A stretch of 64,000 nt of DNA from Typha latifolia (Eukaryota; Streptophyta; Magnoliopsida; Poales; Typhaceae), in contig CM034107.1 in the NCBI GenBank assembly GCA_019914945.1, positions 11,346,001-11,410,000 of the forward strand, in the 5' to 3' direction. Under the pieces are notes generated by a model that saw only the letters and a program-made list of their open reading frames with translations, searched no databases and had not been told where the DNA came from. A program made the translations under genes and the position numbers. Numbering within the stretch: position 1 is the first letter of the stretch; each line of letters starts with the position of its first letter. Shown here one piece after another: positions 1-11,654 of this stretch.

Positions 1-477
1 GCGGAGGCAACGGATGCCATCTCTCGCGCTGCCTCTCAACTGTCGGTGGTGTTTATCTACGACCCCAAGAACAGCAGCAAGTCTACCTTCTCTCGATTTC
101 TTCTCAGTACCTTCTTATGAAGGTCTCCTCCGCCACCACTTATTAATTTAGTATGCCCTAGGGTTTACAAAGCGTTCTTGATGAGATTAAGCATGATGTG
201 AGCTTGTGCACAGGTACAAGAGGCTTGGCGAAAAAGGACAACAACAATGAGGTGGTGGCTTGAGGAGGAAGACGAGCACGGGGCAACAGTTTGAGGAGGA
301 TGAGGAGGAATGATGTTGCTGAAGGAGGAGGGGGGTCACAGTGGAAAAGGGCAATGCGAGTTGAGCTAGGGGTTTGAAAGAATTGTCGTCGGGAAGGGAA
401 GTTGGAATTTCAAATTTGGGAACTAGGGTTTTTTGAGAAAGAAACCCTTTTATACAAGCCTATCGAATCGAGTATGA
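1..477. other. Window edge, no gene recognised
   Basis: Mixed-composition DNA with GAGGAGGA-rich stretches at about 255-345. No reading frame of more than 60 codons and no recognisable protein. It may be the interior of the hAT-like copy that ends at 607. Confidence 0.3.
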
Positions 478-607
478 GTGAGCTAGCTCCAACTCAGGCT
501 CAGCTCAAAAAAATTTCGAGCCATCTAACCCAGCTTGGGCTCGACTTAGCTCTAATCCAACAGAGCTCGAGCTAAGCCCAAGTTGCTAGTTTATTTTGCC
601 AACCCTA
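478..607 (-). mobile_element. Terminal part of a hAT-like nonautonomous element
   Basis: The right edge, read on the minus strand from 607, starts TAGGGTTGGCAAAATAAA and continues into GGCTTAGCTCGAGCTC-type repeats. This closely matches the left end of the complete element at 9921-10563 (TAGGGGTGTCAAAATAAA), so it is a copy in the opposite orientation. Purine-rich sequence at about 230-350 resembles the reverse complement of that element's interior, so the copy may run much further left, possibly beyond the window. The left boundary and target duplication were not found. Confidence 0.5.
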
Positions 608-664
608 GCTCAAATAGACTTACACAATGCATGGTATTCACACATATATAATGACTCAGACATT

Positions 665-667
<3 letters not shown>

Positions 668-701
<34 letters not shown>
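668..701. repeat. (AT)n microsatellite
   Basis: Uninterrupted TA dinucleotide run of about 34 bp. The surrounding DNA from 608 to 1335 is AT-rich intergenic sequence in which I see no gene. Confidence 0.9.
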
Positions 702-704
<3 letters not shown>

Positions 705-1335
705 CATTTGGATTTAAATCGATATAAATATATCTTACACATATATCTCGATTTGGATAAACTTAAATTAGAGTCAAAATCACGGGATATCTCACGAGTA
801 GATGAGAATGGTAACAAAAGATATTTCGAATAGAATTCCGAACATAAATATTGATGCACTCATTCCGAGGTTTTGACAAGGGCAATGTCCTCTTGACCTT
901 TGGATTTCTCTCTTAGCTTCAACTTAAGCTTTAGGAATAATTACATTTACCTTAGATGTTTTGATCTAATTACACTTAACCCCAAGTAATCCGAACTAAA
1001 ATACAATAGTTATTTTCTATTATATTTGGCCATGTCAATCATTGGTCAATTTTCTCCCGTCACAATATCATATTTATACGACAGAAGTACCCCTTCTCTC
1101 AAAAGAAAAACAATACCATTATCTCTAAGACAAAGTTGTTGGAGCTCAACTCGATCGTCATATAAAATAATACTTACTAATTTATCTTTTGTTTTAGAAA
1201 AAGTCTATAGGTAGAGATTTCATTCATTTATTCATCGTCTAATTTCTCGCAATGGCTTGGTACATGAAATAAAGAGGAAATAGGTGCAGATTTTTAATAT
1301 TCATGATTTTATTTAAACAAATCTATAAAAGAACA

Positions 1336-1417
1336 GTCGCTTTGGCCGAGTGGTTAAGGCGTGTGCCTGCTAAGTACATGGGGTTTCCCCGCGAGAGTTC
1401 GAATCTCTCAGGCGACG
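1336..1417 (+). tRNA. tRNA-Ser (anticodon GCT)
   Basis: An 82-nt type II tRNA decoding AGC/AGU serine codons. The acceptor stem GTCGCTT pairs with AGGCGAC at 1410-1416, followed by discriminator G1417. The anticodon loop CTGCTAA at 1367-1373 carries GCT at 1369-1371, closed by TGTGC/GTACA. A long variable arm (GGGGTTTCCCC) is present, as in serine tRNAs. The internal Pol III promoter is visible: A box around 1344-1354 (GGCCGAGTGG) and B box GTTCGAATC around 1398-1406. T-rich terminator-like sequence follows at about 1424-1442. No intron and no encoded CCA, as expected for a eukaryotic nuclear tRNA. Confidence 0.97.
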
Positions 1418-1712
1418 ACTAGATTTTATTTTCCTCTTTTTATTAATTGCTCCCTCTTTTATCTTTATATATTCATAATATTCATATAGTTGTTGAGCAG
1501 TTGTTAGACTTAATATTTTCTTCTTCTTCTCTTAAGTATTGGAATAATTTCCCTTCGAATGCCATCAACTAGTCTTGTTAATCATTCTGTAATTTAAAAA
1601 AAGAGAGTAAAATAATAATTTTATATAACGCTCCTCTATTATAGTTAAAATTATCGGCCATTGGCCAATGAGATTGCTGGGTTGGGCCAATATATGTTAA
1701 TGCCATTGTTTC

Positions 1713-4038
1713 ATGGGCAAAGGCGGCCATTCGAAACTCCAGCCGGTTCCTTTGCAAGGTACGCTCTCCTCCTCCGCCTTCTCGGCCGTCGAGCTTTTCC
1801 ACGCAATCCGAAACCCTAACACGATCGTAGGGAGAGAATTTGGCCAATTGTATCGCAAGGATTCGTCATCCACTTCGAGAATTAGACACTCGAAACCCTA
1901 ATCAAAGATTGGCGAATTGGTGAACGCATACGATCTTTAGTTTTGATGTTAAGACGGATGGTAGTTCTAAGAACTCGTTGCTTCTAAAAACGTGATGATG
2001 GCATTATTTTGGCTGTTAAGTCGGGTTATCTTTTTTTTTTTTTCTTTTCCTAACAAATTATCCAGGCTTCTCTCGGAGTAGCTAACGGAATGCTAGCTTT
2101 TGAGGTGCTTGTTGAAGTGGTTATACTCGTTATATGACACAATCAGAACTTATGTTACACTAATTTTACTTGTTATGGTACATTTTTCTTCGTTATCCTT
2201 TAAGCATATATCTCTTTTGTTTTTAGAAAATTTATTTATTATGGAAGACTAAAATATGATGTTTATTGACTTATCTCAGAAAATTTATTGGTAATCCTCC
2301 CCTTTTATCCGAATTCTATCTTGAACTATATAGTTAGAAATTTTCACGAGTAGGTGTACTTTTTCTTAGATTTGCCTTCTAGTATCTTTACATTCCATAT
2401 GCTTGTTAATTTTAGATAATAAAAACATATGTCAAAAGAAGCTATCTTAATTGACATATTTACTATCTTTTCGTTCATTTTCTTCATGTAGATGGTGGTA
2501 CTCAGCTCCTGAAAGATCTAGTTACAGGGCTTCATTTCTTTGTAAGATCTAAATGGTACTACTCTATTCTTGTCCCACTGCATTTAATAGTCTTTTCTGA
2601 ATGAATATGTTGAGAAAGCACTGTGCAGGATACAGATCTCAGCTGATGATTATGTTTATCTTGGCATTTTACTAGGCTTAGAGCATCTCTGAAAATTTGA
2701 TGTGTTATATCAGTCTGTGGACTTCCTGTCTATAATCTTCCTGAAGTTTCCTTTTACACTTAGAATAGCACTGATTTATACATTTTGCAACTGTGGATTA
2801 GTAATTCAAGATGGACAGAATTTTGTTTTATCCATCAAGTATACAGCATATGTGAGTAATGTGAGTCCCTCTTTTGTAGGACCAAGTATGTGAAGCACCA
2901 CCACATTATAAGCATATTGAGAGAAATGAATTCTCATACCGGAAGTGAGTTTTTGATTTACCTGGACTCATTTATGTTTTATTTTGTTACATCTTATTTA
3001 CTTTGGAAACTGGAACATTTATATTCTAGTTGCACTTATTCCTTATATAAATATTTCTACTTCAAAAAGGATGGCCTTTTGTTCACAATCAAGAAACTTG
3101 TTGTAAGTTGATTCTTATATGTTTCTTGTTTTATCTTACATAGGTCCTCAAATGATAAGTTTGCTAGCCAGCTAGTAAGCTTATGTCCATCTAATTAAGT
3201 CAAGTCATTAATTTCTTATACCCTGGCCAGTATCTATTATTCTGTTTATTCTTCAACATTCAAATCATGATTTTCTACATTCGAGCTCCACATATTGTCA
3301 TCTGACAGCTAAGACTAAAGATAATATATTGCAGGAGTCATTTGGTGTTTTGGATTTTCCATGACAGAAATGATATGGAAGATATAGTTGGAAGCTTTCA
3401 CTCATATGTCAAGACTAATTACCACAGTTTTGACTTTTGAGCCTTTAGGAAAAGTAGAACTTCTCTATGCGTATTCACAAATTAAACTGCAACATTAGTT
3501 TGCGGACAATGTGAACTTCTGTCATCTCAATACGAAAACTTAAAATTATAGATGTTGAGGGACTTGTATGAATCATATTCATCCAAGATAACAGTGATTA
3601 CATTAATAAAATTGACATGGCTTTGGCAATTAACTTGATTCTTTTGTTATGTTTTTACTTGCTAAGATGTGATGAACTTTTTATAGTTTTGTACAAGGTC
3701 AGTATGTTGATCTGTAAATATCTTTTTTGTGTCTCAAGTAATTAGACTGTTGATAGTATGTATTAGTGTATTACCACATCAGAGTTTTACTAGTCATAAG
3801 ATATAGTTGTATATGAAATGCGGCAAATGCCTTATGCCAATGCGTTGGATTCTAGAATTCGTTTTCCTATGCTTTTCAGGCATAAAAAGCAGAAAGAGGA
3901 GGATATTGCTATATGTGTTTGTCGCTATGCCCCTGATGATCCAGATAGTGCATGTGGTGAGCGATGCTTAAATGTATTAACTAGCACAGAGTGCACACCT
4001 GGCTATTGTCCATGCGGGGAATATTGTAAAAATCAGGT

Positions 4039-4072
<34 letters not shown>

Positions 4073-7000
4073 CCTCCCTCCCTCTCTTGTCTATAAAAAT
4101 ACGTATGTACTTGCATGTACACACAGATGTACAAGCATAAATATAGTTAATCTGGGCTACATCTGAAAAAATTGACAGTACTTCCTACTGGAAATCAAAG
4201 ATAAGACATTTCAATTGAAGACTTGTAAGTAAAATTAAACAATTATAGAATATGATTTCTTAGGTATGGGCAATGTCTTGATGTGAATTGTTAAAATTAT
4301 TAAAGAGAATTTCTTACGATTGGTTGATTAAATAGTAAACTGTTCGCCACTTGATCCTAATGTCTGAGAGCTCCAAAATTGTTATTTTGACCTTTAGACA
4401 TTTCAAACATTGTTTACATGTCTGATGGATCATTAACAAAACTATACTATCTTTGGTTTTATCAGGAAGCAGTAAGGTCTCGGTACTTTCAAGTGTCCCA
4501 ACTTGATTTTTTCACTCCCCTATATACAGACAGGGAGTTAGTACTTACAGAAGTGATCCGTGTTGTCCAAGAACTAAGATTTTGGTCCTTTGAAGAGCAT
4601 ATGATGCTATGTATATAAAAGGAAGAATATAGTTTGAAGACAAAGACATGATATTTAGCAAATCAAGTTCATTGAAATATTGAACCTTTGCCTATTTTAA
4701 TGATAGCTAATCACATAACTTTTCCCGATCCATTTGTGCTAGATACACTTATTATGTTTTGTCAGGCCTGTTTTACTTCCCTTTATGCTTCATTTTTCTA
4801 ATTTGGTATATGATTGCTCCTATACAAGTAATATGGTGTAGATGTCTGATGATGTATCAGATATTGCAGTATCATTGGTATTATTTTCTGTACAGAATCT
4901 CTAGATCATGCATGTGTTATAGACTGAAGGATCTACATTTGGTCAACTGTATAACATTTTCTTTCGCTTTTATGAAGATTTGGAACAATATCATATTTTT
5001 GCCATTAGTTTACTTTCTTGTGTAAGATTGAAAAAGGTAGTTCTGCTAAAACCTTTGCAGATTGTATTCATACTTGACTCTTAGACAGTAAATCTGTATT
5101 GTTGGCAGAGATTTCAAAAATGCGAATATGCTAAGTCAAGATTATGTAAAACTGAAGGTCGCGGATGGGGTCTTTTGGCTGACAAGTTTATCAAGGTGAC
5201 TGATGTGTTTTATGTGCATTCTGGCTAGACTTTCCTATTTCATTCTTTTTCTTGAACATATTGTATATAACTCTTAGTGCAAAATACAAATACACTCTCA
5301 CTAAATAAGCATTTATCTTATCCAGGCTGGACAATTTGTTATAGAATATTGTGGAGAGGTAATATCATGGAAGGAAGCAAAAAGGAGGTCTCAAGCTTAT
5401 GAAGCTGAAGGTAGCTAGCAAGTTTATCATATCAAATCTATAATTTCTATAATCTAAATAATTGTGCCGGTTGTTTCTCAGGTTTGAAAGATGCATATAT
5501 TATTTATCTCAATGCATATGAATCAATTGATGCCACTATTAAAGGAAGCCTTGCGAGATTCATTAACCATTCATGGTAAGTTACTTTGAGGAAGAATCCT
5601 ATGGCTTTGGTCTATGTTGAATATTTTGCTCTATGGACCTGGTTCCAATAAACATTCTTCAATTCTTATTTAGCTTTTGTTTGATTATTAAATGTCTCTG
5701 TTAAGACCTTATCTTAACTTTTTCATTTCTGATATCTAATAGTTTTCGTTTGAAGAGTGCAGTCAACCAAACTGTGAGACAAGGAAGTGGACTGTACTTG
5801 GGGAAGTAAGGGTTGGGATATTTGCAACGCAAGACATTCCCGCTGGAACTGAATTAGCTTATGATTACAATTTTGAGTGGTATGGTGGTGCTAAGGTGCG
5901 GTGCCTTTGTGGTGCAGCTAGCTGTTCTGGGTTTCTTGGGGCTAAATCACGTGGTTTCCAGGTGACTTTTTATTAAATAAATGTATAATTTGGCTTGCTG
6001 CCTGTGCATTTTAACAAAGAAAATAATTTTTTCTGTTGCAGCTGAATTTTTATTATCAATATATTACTTATTTACGTTCTCCATGCTTCAGTTTTTGTTG
6101 CTCTATTTCTTCTGATAAGATCTCATAGAGTTTTGAAAGTAGATCATAATTTTTGTGTTCTTTGTTGTGTGTGCATGTTTTTATTTGGGTTTGTGGTTTG
6201 TGTGCATGTGACTTGTTTATATGGCGAGTATATATATATATATATATACACAAACACACATGTGCTCTTCTTTGTGCTTTGTTTTGGGGAAACCATCTAC
6301 CTGATTGCCTGCTAGAGCAATTCCCTTGTTTGGACAGCTTGACATATTTCTTGTCCACTGATCTACCTGCTTGAGTTTATGTCATATATTTAGCTCCTAT
6401 AAGACAGCATAGATATCAGATCTTGGTACCTCCCAGCAAAACTAACTTGGTTTTCTTCTCATGATGCAACATGCATATAATAGGAGGCTACCTATCTTTG
6501 GGAAGATGATGATGACAGGTGAGTCCCCTGTTAATGCAAAATAGTTCACGTTACATTTAAGTATGTAGTTGTGATTGATTGATTCCTAATTAAATGATTC
6601 TTGGCCTGAGAAGTAGTGAATTTGTTTTTCCTTTTTAAGTGACTGATTGGTTGTAAACATCATCTCTATTATTGATTCAACTAACATGATTAGAAAAGGA
6701 TTTTAGGTGGCAACTCTTATCACTTGTATTACTGATTGGAGCTATTGAAGACCACCTGGCAACAAGAGATACCCTCCTTGCAGTTATACCTATATAGCAT
6801 GTTTAATTCTGCATTTACTTCTTTACTTGATGTCACCTAGTAGATACTTGATACATCTGTCAAGTCAAGTTGTATATCACATGACAATAGCGGGAGTAAA
6901 TAAATTATCGGTGGCTCTCATTTTGCCATCAGTAGAAATAAATCGATAATCCTTCCTGTTGGAGGTCTTCAGGATCTCAAAAATCCTGCAATATATCACA

Positions 7001-9300
7001 GTCCTTCAATTAATATATACAAATATCAATTGGTTTTGATGGTAATTGACTAATTGAGAATGCACTCCTTGGTTCATATTACTGCATACTGAAATAATAT
7101 CTGTTGATTGGCAATAAATGCAAAGAATCTGTTGACATGAACTTTAAGCATACCATTCTTGTGTAGAAACTAGCAGCAATGTTAGATGCATCTTACACAA
7201 TGCCAGAAGATGCAAGACATGGGATCATTTAAAGCACCAAACAAGCAGCTTTTGAAAAAACCATTCTGTTGTCCTCTTTGTGCATGTTAGTAAGTTTGAC
7301 AGCCTTATATTTTCACTGTGCCTAACTAGCTCGTACCATGTCAGGTATTCTGTTGAGAATATCCCCCTCTATGATTCTGAGGATGATGAACCAGCAAAGT
7401 TTCTTAAGGCCATCATCCCATCAAAAGATACGATCACTCTTGAAAAAGAAAATGAAAATTTCCTGATGAATTCTGAGATTCTTGAGGCTGATTTGTTTTC
7501 TCAGGCTATGCCCATATCAGTAGAACCATTGAATTCTATACCAATGGAGATTGATTATGTGAAGAATGAAGCAGCAGAAGATGATAGCATGTACCAACAT
7601 GACCTCCAGCAGAACTTCACAAATAAAAATTCAATGATATCGCGTATTCGAAGTAATAGTGCTTGTCGGAATTACCACATAGAGTTGAGTCCATCCAAAA
7701 ACTCACCACAATTTCCTGGTGGAAAGTCCAAATGCCTTCCAAGGAAGCAACTAAATGTGGTACTTATTTGTGAACGGTTGGCATCAAGTGAAGCCTGTGA
7801 GGAAATTTTAATTTGTGAGGTACATATGACTTCCAATTTCCTTTATAATGGGAAATGTTTTTCTTCATCTTTAACAAAAAGATTTATACTTAAAATAAAT
7901 CAAAATTTCAAGTTAAAAGTAGAATTCATATGATCTCCAGATTTATAACATACTTTTCTTGCATGTTACCTTGTAAAATAGGGTTCTTCCTCTAATCCTA
8001 TCTGACGTGCTTGATCCTTAATGCAACTCATCTGTGTTTCCTTGTTCATCTTATCAGTTTCACTTTCATCACCAGTTTATATGATTTCCTGTCTTGTTCG
8101 GTAAACATCTTTTCTCTTTAAAGTTATAATCTGATATTCATGCAAGTGTTTTTACCAATCATTTTTGTGCAACTTCTACGTATATATGGCTTTGCAATTT
8201 ATTGAGATTCTTTTCACACAAATCACAGGATGAATCTTCCTTTTGAATAAACTTATACTTGTTTCGTAAAGTAGGATTTTCTTCGTGTCTTCTTATCTTC
8301 CAATTTCTTTTAGCTTGCTAGTCCTCTTCCAAGTTCTCATCTAGTATTTGGCATCAGTTTACAATTATTTCTGAAGGCTAAGATCTGCATTTGTTTATAT
8401 AGCATCAAGATATAGTCTTTGTCAACAAAGTTTTATTGTTCATATTGAACAATTTGCCAATTGTGTTTGAGATAAAATGCTTCTAGAATATGGAGCTGCT
8501 GAGATAGTTGCCATCATAATCCATATCATATTGCTGTAGTCCACTATGCGGTTCCACTGCATAATGCTCTAAAATTCTGTCAGGGATGTCACTAGATGCT
8601 TTTAGAAGGGTAAGATTGAAACTTGCAAGGCCTATGACTGAGAATTACCAGCTGTTGCCCTCTCCTTCTCTCCAGCTGTTGCCATCCTCTCCAGTGGTTC
8701 AAATAGGTGCTTGAATGATCTGTAGAATGAGCTTTTCAAGAAGATAATTTATGCTGTTAATTTCATGTTTCATTGGTACTGGGAATATGGTGCAATTAAG
8801 GGGAATATGTGGCGATCATCATAACTCACGTATAAGTTGCTCATAGTGTTTTCCCAAATAATAGGAAATTACATGTTCTGTATGCTTCTCTTCCAGTCCG
8901 ACCTCTGCTAAAATGGTTTAAATTGGGTGAATTCTTAACTGCAGCATCTCAAGTTAAAATCAAATGGTTCAGTGCCCATTTCATGATACACATAGTCCCT
9001 CATGAAGATTCTAACTTGTAATTTATGATATAGGAAGCAAAGAACCAGGCTGCGTCTCAACTTGATTCTTTGTATGATGAGATAAGACCAGCTATTGAAG
9101 AGCACGAGAGGGACAGTCAAGATAATGTGCCCACCAGTGTTGCAGAGAAGTGGATCGAAGCCAGCTGCTGCAAATATAAAGCAGATTTTGACTTCTACTC
9201 AGCGATAATCAAGAATATTGCTTCCACACCCCGAAGGGCGCGGGAAGATATGGCCACTCAGGGAGAAAGTGGGATGAAGTACTTGGAAAATGGTCCATAA
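1713..9300 (+). CDS. ASHH1: SET-domain histone-lysine methyltransferase, ASHH1/SDG26 type
   Basis: Nuclear histone H3 lysine methyltransferase; family members act on H3K36/H3K4 and in flowering control. Exons: 1713-1758, 2492-2541, 2880-2944, 3880-4036, 5109-5195, 5326-5410, 5482-5575, 5763-5961, 6484-6518, 7345-7819, 9034-9300. All introns are GT-AG; 1560 nt joined, 519 aa. Domains: AWS about residues 61-106 (cysteine-rich, [17 protein letters not shown]), SET about 107-225 (GRGWGL, EYCGEV, RFINHSCQPNCE with C195, [10 protein letters not shown]), post-SET about 239-255 ([12 protein letters not shown]). The conserved C-terminal block ([16 protein letters not shown]) lies in the last exon. The first two exons are assigned because their phases (1, then 0) join perfectly to exon 3; their residues do not match the Arabidopsis N-terminus as I recall it, so the start is the weak point. 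TGGGCC (1683-1688) lies just upstream. Intron 4 holds a (CT)n run at 4042-4070. Confidence 0.9.
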
Positions 9301-9912
9301 AATTTGGCGAGAAGAAAATAAAAGTATTTTGGAGCCAACCAAACTAATTTCCTTTGGTTCCATGGCAGCTTGCATCAATTGATCTATACAACCAAAGTTT
9401 GGTGATTGTGAGGAAGAATACGAATAAAGGCCATAATGCTTGAAAGACACTTCGCCAAGAGAAAATTTAGGCCCTTAAATGACAGAGTTCATATCTCGGG
9501 GGCTATTTTGAAGTTGCAAGCAGATGAAAAGCAATAACAGTAATTATTGTTGTATAGGATCGAATGATATCATAAATTTTTGTACTGTCTAAGTCCTTTA
9601 TTAACTTCTCCGAAAACTTTTATTGCTGAAGATGTGTCTACCCATGAGGGAGATCTTTTTGCTTTTGGGTCAATTTTTGGTGAAAACATTAAAGGTGTTT
9701 GATGATGGTTCCATTGTGCTACTACTCTGTAGCCGTATATAAGTAATTAGTTTAGACTAATTAATCAACTTTCATACTATAGTGCTAATTTTGGATTCAC
9801 TCATACTTCCTCATTGGCTTTCTGGAACTTACTTACCAATGTGAACGTCTGTTTGTTGGCACGTAAGTTGCCTAGTGGCAGACATCATATGGTGCTAAAT
9901 TAGCATATTATA
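9301..9912. other. ASHH1 3' UTR and intergenic DNA
   Basis: Contains the expected 3' untranslated region of the SET gene, with AATAAAA-like signal at about 9316, and then AT-rich DNA up to the hAT insertion. No gene seen. Confidence 0.5.
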
Positions 9913-9920
9913 GTGATTTC

Positions 9921-10563
9921 TAGGGGTGTCAAAATAAACTAGCACTTAAGGCTCGACTTGGCTCAAGCTCGGCTCAAGCTGAGTTGCGCCTAAGTTTATT
10001 TTGAGCTTACATTTCAAGCCGAGCCTAAGCCGAAGTTAGCTTGCTCAGACTCAGCTTGTTTACACCCTAGTATATCAGTACTCCCCACGCAGGCTTTGCT
10101 AGCATCGACGTCGATAGCAGACAGATATAAGGATAACATTTATCCATATTCCTTGCCACTTGGACCTTCTCGCTCTCTTCTCTCCATCACTTTAATCAGT
10201 CTCCTGTCACTCAGTCATCCCCACCCTCACCAATCTTAAGTAAATCTAACAGTCCAAAACTCTCATCATGATAATTGCTCCTTGGCCCTCGACAAGAATG
10301 CCACCTTTATTATCATCCCTTATCCTCCTTTTCTTCCTCCTCCCTCATCAATCGGCTCCTCCAACCTCTTTAGTTGACCTCTTATTTTAGTATTGTCTCC
10401 TCTTCCCCCTTCGCCTCATCCTTTGCCTCCTCATCGAGCCTCCTCGTCCTCCATCACCAAGCCGCCACCACCTCCTCTAATCAAGCTTGAGCTTGAGTTG
10501 GGCTCGGTTTTAATTTCGAGCCAAGCCTGAGCTGGCTCATTTTCACTAGGGTTTACACCCGTA
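9921..10563. mobile_element. Complete nonautonomous hAT-type transposon with 8-bp TSD
   Basis: A 643-bp element with imperfect terminal inverted repeats: left TAGGGGTGTCAAA, right end reverse-complements to TACGGGTGTAAAC. A perfect 8-bp direct duplication GTGATTTC flanks it at 9913-9920 and 10564-10571. An 8-bp duplication and TAGGGGTGT-like ends are typical of hAT elements. Subterminal regions are rich in short GGCTCAAGCTCGG-type palindromic motifs, the usual transposase-binding arrangement. The interior (about 10140-10480) is pyrimidine-rich (TCCTCC) and encodes no transposase. Related copies lie at 478-607 and 30095-30567, with a decayed one near 23320-23480. Confidence 0.85.
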
Positions 10564-10571
10564 GTGATTTC

Positions 10572-11654
10572 CCCATGGAGCTAAAGTAGCAAAGAGTGCA
10601 ACTATGTTATATATATAGTCTACCCTTCTATTAATAAAAAAAAACTACCATAAGTATAGATTTATTCGTATTATTATTTTAAAACTACTTCAAGATATTT
10701 TAGTTATTTGGTATAAAAAATCACTACCAATACAATTATACTATTTTATATTAATTTTATATTAATTTATGTCATATTAATTATAATTATTACATACATA
10801 TTAACATACAACTTAACACTAAAATAGTTTATATCAATATAGGCTCTATTTTCTAGTATAAAAAATTAAAATAACTATTCTAATATTAGCATTATTCTCC
10901 AGGTGAAAGAGTAATAACGCAGATGGCATAGAAACGCCATCTGCATACAACTAGACTGGACAGCATCACGCGGAAAATTTTTATTATAAATCAACCCCCT
11001 GTGCCCATAATGATAATATAAACACACGACCTTCATTTATAACAGGACCTCAACCATGTATAATATGTTCAATCTTTAAGACGTTTGCTTTTTCTCAAAA
11101 GAGAGAATGAAAAACACATCAAGGCATTTACTCCTGAAGAAAAAGAAACCAAGTTCAATCTTTATCTGATCCCATTAATGAGACTCTTTTCTCTGTTATA
11201 AAATGTATGAATCGTACTGTATAAAGTAAGACTAGATTATCCAATATAGCCAACTATATGCCACTGAGAATATCAAATAAGCTTATACATTAATAAACTT
11301 GTGAGAGTCCTTTAAAAGGTAATAGCTATAAGGGTCTTAAAACAACTGCTGCCTTACAATAAGTGAGCAATGAAGATACAATACAACGGAAAAGCCTAAG
11401 AGGATGTCAGCTAGCTTTCAGTCAGTAATTTTCACTCACTCAAAATGGTTACATCTCACAGAACACTAAGGTTGATACATTTGTATTTCAGATATGCTAG
11501 TATGGTCTGCTGCAGGGAGTAAAGAAGGATGTATACCATATTGGCTGACACATCGAGGCATGCTCGGAACTTATCAGGATGTCATACTGATACATGATTT
11601 AATTTGAAAAGGGGGCACTGTGCCCAACTGATCTGCAGCCATGCACCCAAGAAT
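10572..11654. other. AT-rich intergenic DNA and SSU72 3' flank
   Basis: Very AT-rich; no gene seen on either strand. The right part (about 11340-11654) should include the 3' UTR of the minus-strand SSU72 gene. Confidence 0.5.

Noticed and set aside
627..859. Frames coding poly-Tyr/Ile on both strands
   Set aside because: Translation of a TA microsatellite.
1578..1847. 89-codon minus-strand frame overlapping ASHH1 exon 1
   Set aside because: No recognisable content; overlaps the promoter and first exon of the SET gene.
6068..6374. Open frames of 73-96 codons around 6.1-6.4 kb on both strands
   Set aside because: They lie in intron 8 of the SET gene and partly in a TA repeat; the flanking exons join in frame without them.
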